A stretch of 64,000 bases of DNA from Sphingosinithalassobacter tenebrarum (GTDB taxonomy: Bacteria > Pseudomonadota > Alphaproteobacteria > Sphingomonadales > Sphingomonadaceae), in NCBI RefSeq assembly GCF_011057975.1, contig NZ_CP049109.1, positions 1,209,001 through 1,273,000 of the forward strand, written 5' to 3'. Below, in pieces: positions 26,878 to 36,248 of this stretch. Numbering within the stretch: the first letter of the stretch is position 1; each line of letters begins with the position of its first letter. The notes below the pieces were generated by a model. It was not told the DNA's origin. It made no database searches and worked only from the letters and a program-made list of their open reading frames with translations. A program made the translations under genes and the position numbers.

Positions 26878-29529
26878 ATGAACAAGCTCAACGCAACCGT
26901 CTCCACGGTTGCCCTGCTCGCCTGTTTCGCAACGCCTGCCGCCGCGCAGGATGCGACCGGCGCGCAGGATACCACCGCTTCGCAGCGCACCGGCGGCGTG
27001 CAGACGATCGTCGTCACCGCCACCAAGCGCGATGAGAACCTGCAGGATGTTCCGATCGCGGTGCAGGCGCTTGGCGGTGAACAGCTTGACCAGCTCGGCG
27101 TCGCCAATTTCCAAGACTATCTCACCGAACTGCCGAACGTCACGGCGGGCGGCGGCGGCCCCGGGCAGAACACCATCTATATCCGCGGCCTCGCCTCGAC
27201 CACGCCGAACCTGACGACGGCGGGCGTCGCCGGCCTCGCGCCGAACGTGTCGCTCTATCTCGACGAACAGCCGCTTTCGCAGCCGGGCCGTAATCTCGAC
27301 GTCTATGCCGCCGACCTTTCGCGCATCGAAGTGCTGTCGGGGCCGCAGGGCACGCTGTTCGGCGCCAGCTCGCAGGCCGGCGTGATCCGCATGATCACCA
27401 ACGAGCCGATTCTCGGCGAGTTCTCGGGCAGCGGCAAGGCCGGCGTCGCCTTCACCAAGGACGGTGAGATGAGCGCCAATGCCGAAGCGGTGCTGAACGT
27501 GCCGGTGACGCCGACGCTGGCGGTGCGCGGTGTCGTCTATCTCGACCATCAGGGCGGTTATATCGACAATGTCGCGGGAACGCGCGACGCTTCGGAAAGC
27601 GCGCGTTTCCGTGATACGGGCACGGTCCGCTACAATGGCGTGCCGGTGAAGCTTCCCTATGCCGCCGGCGGCCGCGGCGGCATTCAGGAAGGTGCCGATC
27701 TTTCGGGCGTCAACTTCATCGAAGCCAACAATGCCGGCCTGGTTCAGGACAATATCAACGACACCACCTATTCGGGCTTCCGCGTCACGGCGCTGTGGGA
27801 AGTGACGCCCGACTGGTCGATCAAGGTCGCGCACACGCGGCAGGGCCTCGATTCGGACGGTGTCTTCTTCGAGGATCCGACGCTGGGCGACCTCGAAATC
27901 CAGCGTTTCGAGCAGGACCGGCTCGAGGATGACTTCTCGAACACCGCATGGACCGTCGAAGGCCGCCTCGGCGCGCTCGATATCGTCTACACCGGTGCCT
28001 ATACCGATCGCGAGACCGATCAGCGGGTCGACTATTCCGACTATCTCTTCGTCGGCCAGTATCTGCCCTATTATATCTGCGACGGATCGGTTTCCTATCC
28101 GGGCGGCGCGCCGTCGGGCACCTGCCAGGCGCCCAACCTGTTCGTGACATCCAAGTCGGATACGACCAAATTCACGCAGGAGCTGCGCTTCAACACCCCG
28201 CAGGAATCGCGTTTCCGCGTTACCGCCGGCGGCTTCTATTCGAACCTGGTGCTCAAGGAGCGCAATGATTTCCACTATCCCGGTTCGCAATATGTCGAAA
28301 CCTTCACCCCGGGCGTGTACGGCTTCGCGCCCAATTATCCGTTCACCACAGGGTACACCTCGGACCCGGGTCCCTTCCCGGCGGGCGTCATCTTCCGCAA
28401 CGACGTGAAGCGCACCGACGAGCAGTTCGGTCTGTTCGGCGAGGCATCGTTCGATGTCGTCCCGGAATTCCTCACCGCCACCTTCGGCATGCGTTACTAT
28501 GACGTAGACGTCGATCTGGAAGGCAGTGCGAACAGCAGCTTCTGTAATCTGTCCGGTCCCAATGGTTCCGATCCCAACGGATACGGCACCGACATCAGCG
28601 ACCTATACAATGGTGATGGCAGCTATACCGACATCGGCAATTGCGGCCCGCACACCACCTACACCGAAGCCGATATTACGCCCGCGACTGACCCGCGGAT
28701 CGTCGCCGCGATCAACGCGCCGGATACGGCGCACGCCGATGGCTTCATCTTCAAGGGTACGCTGACGATGACGCCGGCCGAAGGGCTGCTCTTCTATGCG
28801 ACCTATTCGGAAGGTTTCCGTCCGGGTCTGCTCAACCGTCCGGGCGGTGCGCAGGGCCCCAACGGCTATACCGTCCCCTTCGCCGTCGCGACCGACGAAG
28901 TGGCGAACTATGAAATCGGCTGGAAGACGCAGCTTTTCGATAATCAGCTCGTGTTCAACGGCAGCGCCTTTTATGTCGACATCTCGAAGCTGCAGACGAC
29001 GATCTTCGATCCGGGCATCGTGAACCTGTTCTTCTCGGACAATGCGGCCGACGCGGAAATCTGGGGTGTTGAGGGTGAAATCACCTATGCGCCGTATACA
29101 ATGCCGGGTCTGACGGTTTCGGCGGCCTTCTCGTTCCTCGATACCGAGATTACCGAGGTGCTGACGCCCACCGGCGACGTGCATGTCGGCGACAGCCTCG
29201 CCTATGCGCCGGAATTCCAGGGCAATCTGCGCGTTCGGTACGAATGGGACGTGTCGCCCGACCTGACGGCGCACGTCATGCCGACGATGGCGCATTCGGC
29301 TTCGAAATATACTGACATCATCGACATCAATCGCCTGCAGCTCGACAGCTGGACGACCTTCGGCCTGTCGGCCGGCGTGTCCTCCTATGATGGCTGGCGC
29401 TTCGAAATCTACGGTGAGAACATCACCGACGAGCGCGCCCAGCTGAGCGGCGACTTCTACTACGATCGCCCGCGCGTCGTGATGAATCGCCCGCTGACGG
29501 TGGGCATGCGCGTCGGATATGATTTCTGA
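26878..29529 (+). CDS. TonB-dependent outer membrane receptor
   Basis: About 883 residues: a signal peptide (NKLNATVSTVALLACFATPA, ending AAAQ), TonB-box region TIVVTATKRDENLQDVPIAV, plug motif IEVLSGPQGTLFGASSQAG and a long barrel ending in MRVGYDF with a terminal Phe. I chose ATG 26878 because GGGGAA precedes it at good spacing; the open frame reaches 26782. It lacks a FecA-type signalling extension. The next gene on the same strand is a TPR-sulfotransferase, a pairing common in sphingomonads and relatives, whose joint role is unsettled. Confidence 0.93.
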   Translation: MNKLNATVSTVALLACFATPAAAQDATGAQDTTASQRTGGVQTIVVTATKRDENLQDVPIAVQALGGEQLDQLGVANFQDYLTELPNVTAGGGGPGQNTIYIRGLASTTPNLTTAGVAGLAPNVSLYLDEQPLSQPGRNLDVYAADLSRIEVLSGPQGTLFGASSQAGVIRMITNEPILGEFSGSGKAGVAFTKDGEMSANAEAVLNVPVTPTLAVRGVVYLDHQGGYIDNVAGTRDASESARFRDTGTVRYNGVPVKLPYAAGGRGGIQEGADLSGVNFIEANNAGLVQDNINDTTYSGFRVTALWEVTPDWSIKVAHTRQGLDSDGVFFEDPTLGDLEIQRFEQDRLEDDFSNTAWTVEGRLGALDIVYTGAYTDRETDQRVDYSDYLFVGQYLPYYICDGSVSYPGGAPSGTCQAPNLFVTSKSDTTKFTQELRFNTPQESRFRVTAGGFYSNLVLKERNDFHYPGSQYVETFTPGVYGFAPNYPFTTGYTSDPGPFPAGVIFRNDVKRTDEQFGLFGEASFDVVPEFLTATFGMRYYDVDVDLEGSANSSFCNLSGPNGSDPNGYGTDISDLYNGDGSYTDIGNCGPHTTYTEADITPATDPRIVAAINAPDTAHADGFIFKGTLTMTPAEGLLFYATYSEGFRPGLLNRPGGAQGPNGYTVPFAVATDEVANYEIGWKTQLFDNQLVFNGSAFYVDISKLQTTIFDPGIVNLFFSDNAADAEIWGVEGEITYAPYTMPGLTVSAAFSFLDTEITEVLTPTGDVHVGDSLAYAPEFQGNLRVRYEWDVSPDLTAHVMPTMAHSASKYTDIIDINRLQLDSWTTFGLSAGVSSYDGWRFEIYGENITDERAQLSGDFYYDRPRVVMNRPLTVGMRVGYDF

Positions 29530-29557
29530 CGAACGCGCCACTGGCGAAAATTCGGGC

Positions 29558-29581
29558 GGGGGCGGTCGATTGACTGCCCCC
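29558..29581 (+). terminator. Hairpin after TonB receptor gene
   Basis: GGGGGCGGTC (29558-29567) and GACTGCCCCC (29572-29581) pair with one mismatch around a 4-nt loop, 28 nt after the receptor stop and 20 nt before the next start. The following CGTTCGCTT is only weakly T-rich, so it may attenuate rather than fully stop transcription into the sulfotransferase gene. Confidence 0.5.
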
Positions 29582-29600
29582 GTTCGCTTATGGGCTGCAT

Positions 29601-31586
29601 ATGACCGCTGTTGAGGAAGACCGGCTCGCCGGAGCAAAGGCCGCGCTGAAGGCAGGCGACCACGCAGATGCGCTGGCGCAGGCCGAAGCGCTGCTGAACG
29701 AAACGCCCGAGGATCTCGACACGCTGTACGTCGCCGCCGTGGCGGCGCGCTTTGCCGCGCGGTACGACGTGGCGCAGCGTCATATCGCCGCGCTGCGCAA
29801 GGTGGCGCCCGAATATGGCCGTGGCTGGCAGGAGGCAGGGCATCTTGCCCGCGATCGCGGCGATCCGCAGGCGGCGATCGCGGCCTATCGCCGCGCCTGC
29901 CAGTACAACCCGTCGCTCAACGCGAGCTGGTCGGCGCTTGCCGACATGATCGAGCGCAGCGGCGGCAATGCGGCCGAAGCCGCGGCGGCGCGTGCGCAGG
30001 TGGCGCGACTGGCTGAGCTGCCGCGCGAACTGCTTGCAGTCACCAACATGATCCACGAAGGGCGCATTCTGAAGGCCGAGGCGCTGTGCCGCGCCTTTCT
30101 GCAGGCGCGTCCGCATCATATCGAAGCGATGCGCCTGCTCGCCGATATCGGCAGCCGCCTCGGCGTGCTCGAGGACGCCGATTTCCTGCTCGAAAGCGCG
30201 GTCGAATTCGAACCCGACAATGTCCAGCTGCGGCTCGACTACATCCAGGTGCTGCGCAAGCGCCAGAAATTCGTCGCCGCGCGCGAACAGGCCGAATATC
30301 TCTACGCGCGCGACCCGGAAAGCCCGCTGTTCCAGTCGCATTACGCGATCGAGAGCATGCAGACCGGTGAGTATGACCGGGCGCTGACGCTGTTCGACAC
30401 GATCCTTGCCAGGCTTCCGCGCGATCCGGCGACGCTCACATCGCGCGGGCATGCGCTCAAGACGATGGGGCGGCAGGAGGATGCCATTGCCAGTTATCGC
30501 GCCGCCTTTGCCGCGCGGCCCGAACAGGGCGATGCCTGGTATGCGCTGGCCAATCTCAAGACCTATAATTTCACTGACGGCGAAGTGTCGCAGATGCATG
30601 GCCTGATGGCGCGCGACGATCTCGCGCTGATGGACCGCGTGCACCTCGCTTTCGCGCTCGGCAAGGCGCATGAGGATCGCAAGGAATATGCGGAAAGCTT
30701 CGGCTTTTACGAGGAAGGCAACAGCCTGAAGCGCTTTCAGACGCGCTACAGCGCCGACCAGATGACCGAGGAACTGGCGGCGCAGAAACAGGTCTGCACG
30801 CCCGAACTGTTCGCGAAACAGGCGGGAAAGGGCGATGCCGCGCCCGATCCGATCTTCATCCTCGGCCTGCCGCGTGCGGGGTCGACGCTATTGGAGCAGA
30901 TACTCGCCTCGCACAGCGCAATCGACGGTACGCTCGAACTGCCCAACATCCTCTCGCTCGCGCACCGGCTGCGCGGGCGCAAGCGCGGGACCGAGCGCTA
31001 TCCGGGCATCCTCCACGATCTGCCTGCCGAGGAGCTGGCCGCGCTCGGTGCCGATTATATCGAGAATACGCGTATCCACCGCGCGGGCGCGCCGTTCTTC
31101 ATCGATAAGATGCCTAACAATTTCCGGCATATCGGGCTCATCCACCTGATCCTGCCGAATGCGAAGATCATCGACGCGCGACGCGATCCGATGGATTGTT
31201 GTTTCTCGGGTTTCAAGCAGCTCTTCGCCGAGGGGCAGGAGTTCACTTACGGCCTCACCGAGATCGGCCGCTATTATCGCGACTATGTCGATCTGATGGA
31301 CCATTGGGACGCGGTGCTGCCCGAGGGGCGCGTACTGCGCGTGCAGCATGAGGACGTGCTTGCCGATCTGGAAGGGCAGGTGCGGCGGATGCTCGATTAT
31401 GTCGGCGTCGATTTCGAGCCGGCGTGCCTCGAGTTTCACCGCACCGAACGCGCGGTGCGCACGGCAAGCTCGGAACAGGTGCGCCGCCCGCTCAATCGTT
31501 CGGGCGTCGCGGTGTGGCGTCACTATGAGCCGTGGCTCGGCGACCTCAAGGCCGCGCTGGGCGATCTCGCGCCCGATACACCCTAA
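29601..31586 (+). CDS. TPR-repeat sulfotransferase
   Basis: A 661-residue protein. Several tetratricopeptide repeats occupy about residues 1-390 (AAIAAYRRACQYNPSLNASW, DAIASYRAAFAARPEQGDAW). A PAPS-dependent sulfotransferase domain follows, with the 5'-phosphosulfate loop FILGLPRAGSTLLEQIL, the 3'-phosphate segment AKIIDARRDPMDCCFS and a C-terminal helical end. No signal peptide is seen. The domain order matches a bacterial family related to tyrosyl-protein sulfotransferases; the acceptor is unknown. It probably works with the TonB receptor just upstream. Confidence 0.9.
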   Translation: MTAVEEDRLAGAKAALKAGDHADALAQAEALLNETPEDLDTLYVAAVAARFAARYDVAQRHIAALRKVAPEYGRGWQEAGHLARDRGDPQAAIAAYRRACQYNPSLNASWSALADMIERSGGNAAEAAAARAQVARLAELPRELLAVTNMIHEGRILKAEALCRAFLQARPHHIEAMRLLADIGSRLGVLEDADFLLESAVEFEPDNVQLRLDYIQVLRKRQKFVAAREQAEYLYARDPESPLFQSHYAIESMQTGEYDRALTLFDTILARLPRDPATLTSRGHALKTMGRQEDAIASYRAAFAARPEQGDAWYALANLKTYNFTDGEVSQMHGLMARDDLALMDRVHLAFALGKAHEDRKEYAESFGFYEEGNSLKRFQTRYSADQMTEELAAQKQVCTPELFAKQAGKGDAAPDPIFILGLPRAGSTLLEQILASHSAIDGTLELPNILSLAHRLRGRKRGTERYPGILHDLPAEELAALGADYIENTRIHRAGAPFFIDKMPNNFRHIGLIHLILPNAKIIDARRDPMDCCFSGFKQLFAEGQEFTYGLTEIGRYYRDYVDLMDHWDAVLPEGRVLRVQHEDVLADLEGQVRRMLDYVGVDFEPACLEFHRTERAVRTASSEQVRRPLNRSGVAVWRHYEPWLGDLKAALGDLAPDTP

Positions 31587-31601
31587 CTACTCACCCCCCT
31601 T

Positions 31602-31725
31602 CGCACTGAGCTTGTCGAAGTGCGGTCCTTCTTCTCGCCACGTTGGCAGAAAGAAGAACGCGGCCCTTCGACTGCCTGCCAAGGCAGGCGCTCAGGACAT
31701 GCTTCGACAGGCTCAGCCCAAACGG
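31602..31725. repeat. Cluster of palindromic repeats
   Basis: The 148-bp gap between the sulfotransferase gene and cydX is packed with inverted repeats. CGCAC / GTGCG (31602-31606 / 31620-31624) surrounds TGAGCTTGTCGAA. An imperfect hairpin lies around 31625-31658. A perfect GCCTGCC / GGCAGGC hairpin is at 31674-31689. A second CTTCGACAGGCTCAG core is at 31702-31716, reading SVWAEPVEA on the minus strand. The core is shared with the dnaE2 insert. Because the flanking genes are convergent, it could also act as a terminator. Confidence 0.8.
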
Positions 31726-31734
31726 ATTCCGGGG

Positions 31735-31851
31735 TTAGTCGAGAACCGTCTTGTCTTCGTCGTAATCGGTCTGGAATTCGAGCCAGATGCCGTTGAGGAT
31801 CGCTACGCCCACGGCGAGGCCGAGACCCAATACCCATGCGAAATACCACAT
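31735..31851 (-). CDS. cydX: Cytochrome bd oxidase small subunit CydX
   Basis: A 38-residue protein starting MWYFAWVLGLGLAVGVAIL, with a single membrane helix and an acidic tail (DYDEDKTVLD). Length, the N-terminal Trp-Tyr pair and the position right after cydB identify CydX, the small subunit that stabilises haem b595/d in cytochrome bd oxidase. AGGAG sits directly behind the cydB stop as its ribosome-binding site. Confidence 0.93.
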   Translation of the reverse strand: MWYFAWVLGLGLAVGVAILNGIWLEFQTDYDEDKTVLD

Positions 31852-31863
31852 ATCCAGGGCTCC

Positions 31864-33012
31864 TCAGTAGTAATCGGGGTTGTTGTTGACCTGCTCGCTG
31901 GTCACGCGGCCGAACATCACCTTATATGCCCAGGCGGTGTAGAGCAGCACGATCGGCAGGAAGACGACCGTCACGATCAGCATCGTGAACAGCGTTCCGT
32001 GGCTGGAAGATGCGTTGAACGCGGTCAGGCTGGAAGCCGGATCGATCGCGCTCGGCAGGATGAACGGATACATTGACAGGCCGACCGTCGAAATAATCCC
32101 CACCGTCGCCAGCGAAGAGCCGGTGAAGACCAGCGGGTCCTTGCCTCCGCGAATGCCGAGAAAGGCAAGCACGGGGCCGAGGAAGCCGAGCACCGGTGCG
32201 ATCAGCATCCAGGGATAGGTGCCGTAATTGTCGAGCCATGCGCCAGGCGCCGCCACTGTCTTGGTAAGGAACGGATTGGACGGACCGTTGGGATCGACGA
32301 CGCCGGTGATCCGGTAGCCGAGCCCGCCGAACGCGACATAGAGGCCGCCGAGCGCGAAGAGCGCGATCGCGGCGACTGCGGCGATCTGGCCCCAGCGACG
32401 CGCACGATCGTGCACGGGGCCGCTTTCGACCTTCATGCTGAGCCAGCCCGAACCGTGCAGCACCAGCATCGCCACCGACAACAGGCCGGTGAGCAGCGCG
32501 AAGGGCGTGAACAGGCCGAGCAGCGTGCCTTCATAGAAGCTGCGCAGATCGGCATCGAGTCGGAAGGGCGCGCCGATCAGGACGTTGCCCACCGCGACGC
32601 CGAACACCAACGCAGGTACGAAGCCTCCGACGAACAGCGCCCAGTCCCACCGCGAACGCCAGCCTTTGTCGTCGTGCTTCGAGCGGTATTTGAACGCGAC
32701 CGGTCGCAATATCAGCGATGCCAGCAGCAGGAACATCGCCAGGTAAAAGCCCGAGAAGCTGACTGCATAGACAAAAGGCCAGGCGGCGAAGATCGCGCCG
32801 CCGCCGAGGATGAACCAGACTTGGTTGCCTTCCCAGGTCGCGCTGATGGTGTTGATCACCAGGCGGCGCTCGACATCATCGCGCGCGATGAAGGGCAGCA
32901 GCGCGGTGACGCCGAGATCGAAGCCGTCGGTCAGCGCGAAGCCGATCAGCAGCACGCCCAGCAGGCCCCACCAGATCAGGCGGAGCGTTTCATAGTCGAG
33001 GGGGATGGACAT
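31864..33012 (-). CDS. cydB: Cytochrome bd ubiquinol oxidase subunit II
   Basis: A 382-residue CydB with the conserved start (LDYETLRLIWWGLLGVLLIG, FALTDGFDLGVTALLPF) and multiple membrane helices. With CydA and CydX it forms the high-affinity quinol oxidase used at low oxygen and resistant to several respiratory inhibitors. It follows cydA by 24 nt and precedes cydX by 12 nt in one operon. Confidence 0.97.
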   Translation of the reverse strand: MSIPLDYETLRLIWWGLLGVLLIGFALTDGFDLGVTALLPFIARDDVERRLVINTISATWEGNQVWFILGGGAIFAAWPFVYAVSFSGFYLAMFLLLASLILRPVAFKYRSKHDDKGWRSRWDWALFVGGFVPALVFGVAVGNVLIGAPFRLDADLRSFYEGTLLGLFTPFALLTGLLSVAMLVLHGSGWLSMKVESGPVHDRARRWGQIAAVAAIALFALGGLYVAFGGLGYRITGVVDPNGPSNPFLTKTVAAPGAWLDNYGTYPWMLIAPVLGFLGPVLAFLGIRGGKDPLVFTGSSLATVGIISTVGLSMYPFILPSAIDPASSLTAFNASSSHGTLFTMLIVTVVFLPIVLLYTAWAYKVMFGRVTSEQVNNNPDYY

Positions 33013-33036
33013 GATATGTCTCCTCTGTCCCGAAGC

Positions 33037-34605
33037 TTATTCGGCCGGAACGGCGTGATGGGGAGCGGACGGCGCGGGATCGGGCGCGGGCAGATATTGC
33101 TCGGGCCCTTTCCTGATGGTCGCCAGCATCAGCCGGATTTCGATCACCGCCAGCACACCGTAGAGCAATGTGAAGCCGATGATGGTGGCCCAGATATCGG
33201 CCACGGTCAGGCTCGACACGCCGAGGAAGGTCGGCAGCACGCCTTCGACCGCCCAGGGCTGCCGTCCGATCTCCGCAACCAGCCAGCCGAACTCCGCCGC
33301 GATCCACGGCAGCGGGATCACGATCACCGCAAGTCGCAGGAACCATTTGCGGTCGAATCGGCGCGCATTGGCATAGACCAGCGCCAGACCGAAAAAGGCG
33401 ATGAAGAAGAAGCCGAGCCCCGCCATGCCGCGGAACAGCCAGAACAGCGCCGGGACATTGGGCACGGTATTCCAGGCCGCCTGTTCGATTTCTCCGGCCG
33501 TTGCGCGGCGCGGATCGTCGACATAGCGTTTGAGCAGCAGCGCATAGCCCAGATCGGCCTTGCTCCGCTCGAACGCCTCGCGCGCGGCAAGGTCGTCGGG
33601 ATCGGCGCGCAGCTTCTGCACGGCGTCATAGGCGGAAAGGCCGTTGACGATCCGTACCTTGGCCTGTTCGACCAGCGGCTTGATCCCGCTGACTTCGCCG
33701 TCGAGGCTGCGGGTGGAGATCAGGCCCAGCACATAGGGGATCTTGATCTCATATCTGGTTTCGCGCCCGCTGTTCGACGGCAGGCCGAAGATGGCGAGGC
33801 CGGCAGGGGCCGGTTCGGTCTCCCAGGCGCCTTCGATCGCGGCGAGCTTCATCTTCTGGTTGTCGGTCAGCGCATAGCCGCTTTCATCGCCCAGCACGAC
33901 GACCGACAGCGAGGAAGCGAGGCCGAACGCCGCCGCCACCGCGAAGCTGCGTTTGGCGAGCTCCAGATAGCGTCCCTTGAGCAGATAGAAGGCCGAGACG
34001 CCGAGCACGAACACCGATGCGGTCACATAGCCTGCACTCACCGTGTGTACGAACTTGGCCTGCGCGACGGGATTGAACAGCACGTCGACGAAATTGGTGA
34101 CTTCCATCCGCATCGTGTCGGGATTGAATTCCGAGCCCGCGGGGAATTGCATCCAGCCATTGGCCACGAGGATCCACAGCGCGGAGAGGTTCGAGCCCAG
34201 CGCCACCATGAAGGTGGTGAACAGGTGCTGGCGCTTGGTCATCCGGTCCCAGCCGAAGAACATCAGCCCGACGAAGGTGGCTTCGAGGAAGAAGGCCATC
34301 AGCCCCTCGATCGCCAGCGGCGCGCCGAAAATGTCGCCGACATAATGCGAGTAATAGGACCAGTTGGTCCCGAACTCGAATTCCATCGTCAGCCCGGTGG
34401 CGACGCCGAGCACGAAATTGATGCCGAACAGCTTGGACCAGAAGCGCGTGATGTCGCGCCAGATCTCGCGGCCCGTCATCACATAGAGGCTCTCCATGAT
34501 CACCAGGATGAAGGAAAGCCCGAGCGTCAGCGGGACGAACAGGAAGTGGTACATGGCTGTCAGTGCGAACTGAAGCCGTGAAAGCTCAACGACGGCCATA
34601 TCCAT
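33037..34605 (-). CDS. cydA: Cytochrome bd ubiquinol oxidase subunit I
   Basis: About 522 residues, the usual CydA length. Haem-ligand His20 lies in LQFALTAMYHFLFVPLTLGL, and the quinol-site sequence FGWLVAEIGRQPWAVEG is complete. CydA carries the haems b558, b595 and d and oxidises ubiquinol while reducing oxygen. The open frame extends upstream to 34704, but ATG 34605 has AGGAA at good spacing and matches the family start. The divergent promoter contains an FNR-like palindrome, consistent with induction at low oxygen. Confidence 0.97.
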   Translation of the reverse strand: MDMAVVELSRLQFALTAMYHFLFVPLTLGLSFILVIMESLYVMTGREIWRDITRFWSKLFGINFVLGVATGLTMEFEFGTNWSYYSHYVGDIFGAPLAIEGLMAFFLEATFVGLMFFGWDRMTKRQHLFTTFMVALGSNLSALWILVANGWMQFPAGSEFNPDTMRMEVTNFVDVLFNPVAQAKFVHTVSAGYVTASVFVLGVSAFYLLKGRYLELAKRSFAVAAAFGLASSLSVVVLGDESGYALTDNQKMKLAAIEGAWETEPAPAGLAIFGLPSNSGRETRYEIKIPYVLGLISTRSLDGEVSGIKPLVEQAKVRIVNGLSAYDAVQKLRADPDDLAAREAFERSKADLGYALLLKRYVDDPRRATAGEIEQAAWNTVPNVPALFWLFRGMAGLGFFFIAFFGLALVYANARRFDRKWFLRLAVIVIPLPWIAAEFGWLVAEIGRQPWAVEGVLPTFLGVSSLTVADIWATIIGFTLLYGVLAVIEIRLMLATIRKGPEQYLPAPDPAPSAPHHAVPAE

Positions 34606-34690
34606 GGCAGGTTCCTCATAGTTGAGTCGGGCTAGGCCGTGACTCGGACGATCCGCCCGCGCTATCTGCGAGCGCGGCATAGGACTCACC

Positions 34691-34704
34691 TTGACGAAGG
34701 TCAA
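34691..34704. promoter_or_regulatory. FNR/FixK-type box in the cydA-cydD divergent promoter
   Basis: TTGAC-GAAG-GTCAA is a perfect palindrome matching the TTGA-N6-TCAA pattern of Crp/Fnr-family regulators (FNR, FixK). Its centre lies about 93 nt from the cydA start and 24 nt from the cydD start. A class II position (-41.5) would therefore suit a cydA transcript starting near 34656, while towards cydD it sits too close to activate and could repress. Confidence 0.8.
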
Positions 34705-34721
34705 TTAGTGAAAATCATATT

Positions 34722-36248
34722 ATGAGAAATTATAGCAATGCCGGGTGGTTCTGGCTGATCGATCTGGTCGGGGCCGCGTGGTTCGCATGGGGCATTGCCG
34801 AAGCGGTAAGTCGTTCCGCCGCCGGGCTTTCCGACCATTATTATGCCTATGCCGCGATCGTCGGCGGCGGGCTTATGCGTGCGGCGTCGGTTTACGCGGT
34901 TCAGCATTTTGCAATTGCGAAGGCGCAGCGGGGAGGGGGCGTCCTTCGCGCCAGGCTGTTCCGGCGGCTGCTCGGCATGCCGCTCGCCACGGCCCCGTCG
35001 CTCGGCGGGTCGGCGGTGCTGGCAATCGACTATGTCCGCACGATCGAGGACTATGAAGCGCGGTTCGTGCCGGCTCGGCTCGCCGCGACGCTCGCGCCGC
35101 TTGCGGTGATCGCGATTGTCGCCTGTGCCAGCCTGGTAGCGGCGGCGATTCTGTTCGTGACGCTGATTCCCTTCATCCTTGGCATGATCTTCGCGGGGAC
35201 GGCGGCGCGGCGCGCTTCGGAACGTCAGCTCGCGGCGCTGGGCGATCTTTCGGGGCTGTTCGTCGATCGCGTGCGCACGCTGCCGATCATCCGCCATTTC
35301 GGCGCCGAGGAACGGATCGCGCGCCAGGTGCAGGGCGCGACGCGCGAAGTCGCCGACCGCACCGTTGCGGTGCTGCGCGCGGCATTCCTGTCGAGTGCGG
35401 TGCTCGAATTCTTCTCGGCGCTCGCGGTGGCTCTGGTCGCGGTCTATTGCGGGTTCAGCCTGCTCGGCATGCTGCCCTTTCCCGATCCCGAAACTCTGAC
35501 GCTGCGCGAGGCCTTTTTCGCCCTCGCAATGGCGCCGGAATTCTATCTGCCGATGCGGCGGCTGGCCGCCGCCTATCACGAAAAGCAGATGGGCGAGGCG
35601 GCGCACGCGGAACTGGCGGCGCTGCCCGAGCCCGCGCCGCAGCCTGCGGCCGCGCCCTGGGCGGGGCTGCGCGCGCAGGCGCTGACGATCGCATGGCCCG
35701 GCCATGCGATCGGCCCGCTCGATTTCGAAATCGGGGCGACCGGGCTGATCGCGCTCACGGGTCCGACCGGCAGCGGCAAGACCAGCGTGCTCGCCGCGAT
35801 CGCCGGGCAAGTGCAGCCCGCTTCGGGGCAGGTGACACCAGTCGCGCCTGGCGACATCGCATGGGCCGCGCAGCATCCGCTGATCCTGCCCGGCACGCTG
35901 CGCGACAATCTGGCGCTCGCCGCTCCCGATGCGCCCGATGCCGCCATTGCCGAGGCGGTAGGCGCGGTGGGGCTCGATCAGTTGACCGAATCGCGCGGGA
36001 TCGATCTGCCGCTCGACCATCGCGGATCGGGACTTTCCGGGGGCGAGCGAAGACGGCTCGGGCTGGCGCGCGCGATATTGTCGGGTCGCCCGCTGCTGCT
36101 CTGTGATGAACCCACCGCCGACCTCGACGATGCCGCGGCGCGGGACGTCGTTACGCTGCTGACGATATTGGCGGCAAACCACGCCGTGATCGTCGCGACG
36201 CATGACGCGCGGCTGATCGCCGCTGCCCAGGGCGAGGTGGCGCTGTGA
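34722..36248 (+). CDS. cydD: Thiol reductant ABC exporter subunit CydD
   Basis: A 508-residue fused ABC half-transporter. Six helices in about residues 1-280 are followed by the ATPase domain with Walker A GPTGSGKTS, signature LSGGERRRLGLARAIL and Walker B LLLCDEPTADLD. Together with CydC it exports cysteine or glutathione to the periplasm, which is needed to assemble cytochrome bd. It is divergent from cydABX. The start at 34722 is the only ATG that keeps the first helix. The leader is very short given the FNR-like box 17 nt upstream. Confidence 0.93.
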   Translation: MRNYSNAGWFWLIDLVGAAWFAWGIAEAVSRSAAGLSDHYYAYAAIVGGGLMRAASVYAVQHFAIAKAQRGGGVLRARLFRRLLGMPLATAPSLGGSAVLAIDYVRTIEDYEARFVPARLAATLAPLAVIAIVACASLVAAAILFVTLIPFILGMIFAGTAARRASERQLAALGDLSGLFVDRVRTLPIIRHFGAEERIARQVQGATREVADRTVAVLRAAFLSSAVLEFFSALAVALVAVYCGFSLLGMLPFPDPETLTLREAFFALAMAPEFYLPMRRLAAAYHEKQMGEAAHAELAALPEPAPQPAAAPWAGLRAQALTIAWPGHAIGPLDFEIGATGLIALTGPTGSGKTSVLAAIAGQVQPASGQVTPVAPGDIAWAAQHPLILPGTLRDNLALAAPDAPDAAIAEAVGAVGLDQLTESRGIDLPLDHRGSGLSGGERRRLGLARAILSGRPLLLCDEPTADLDDAAARDVVTLLTILAANHAVIVATHDARLIAAAQGEVAL

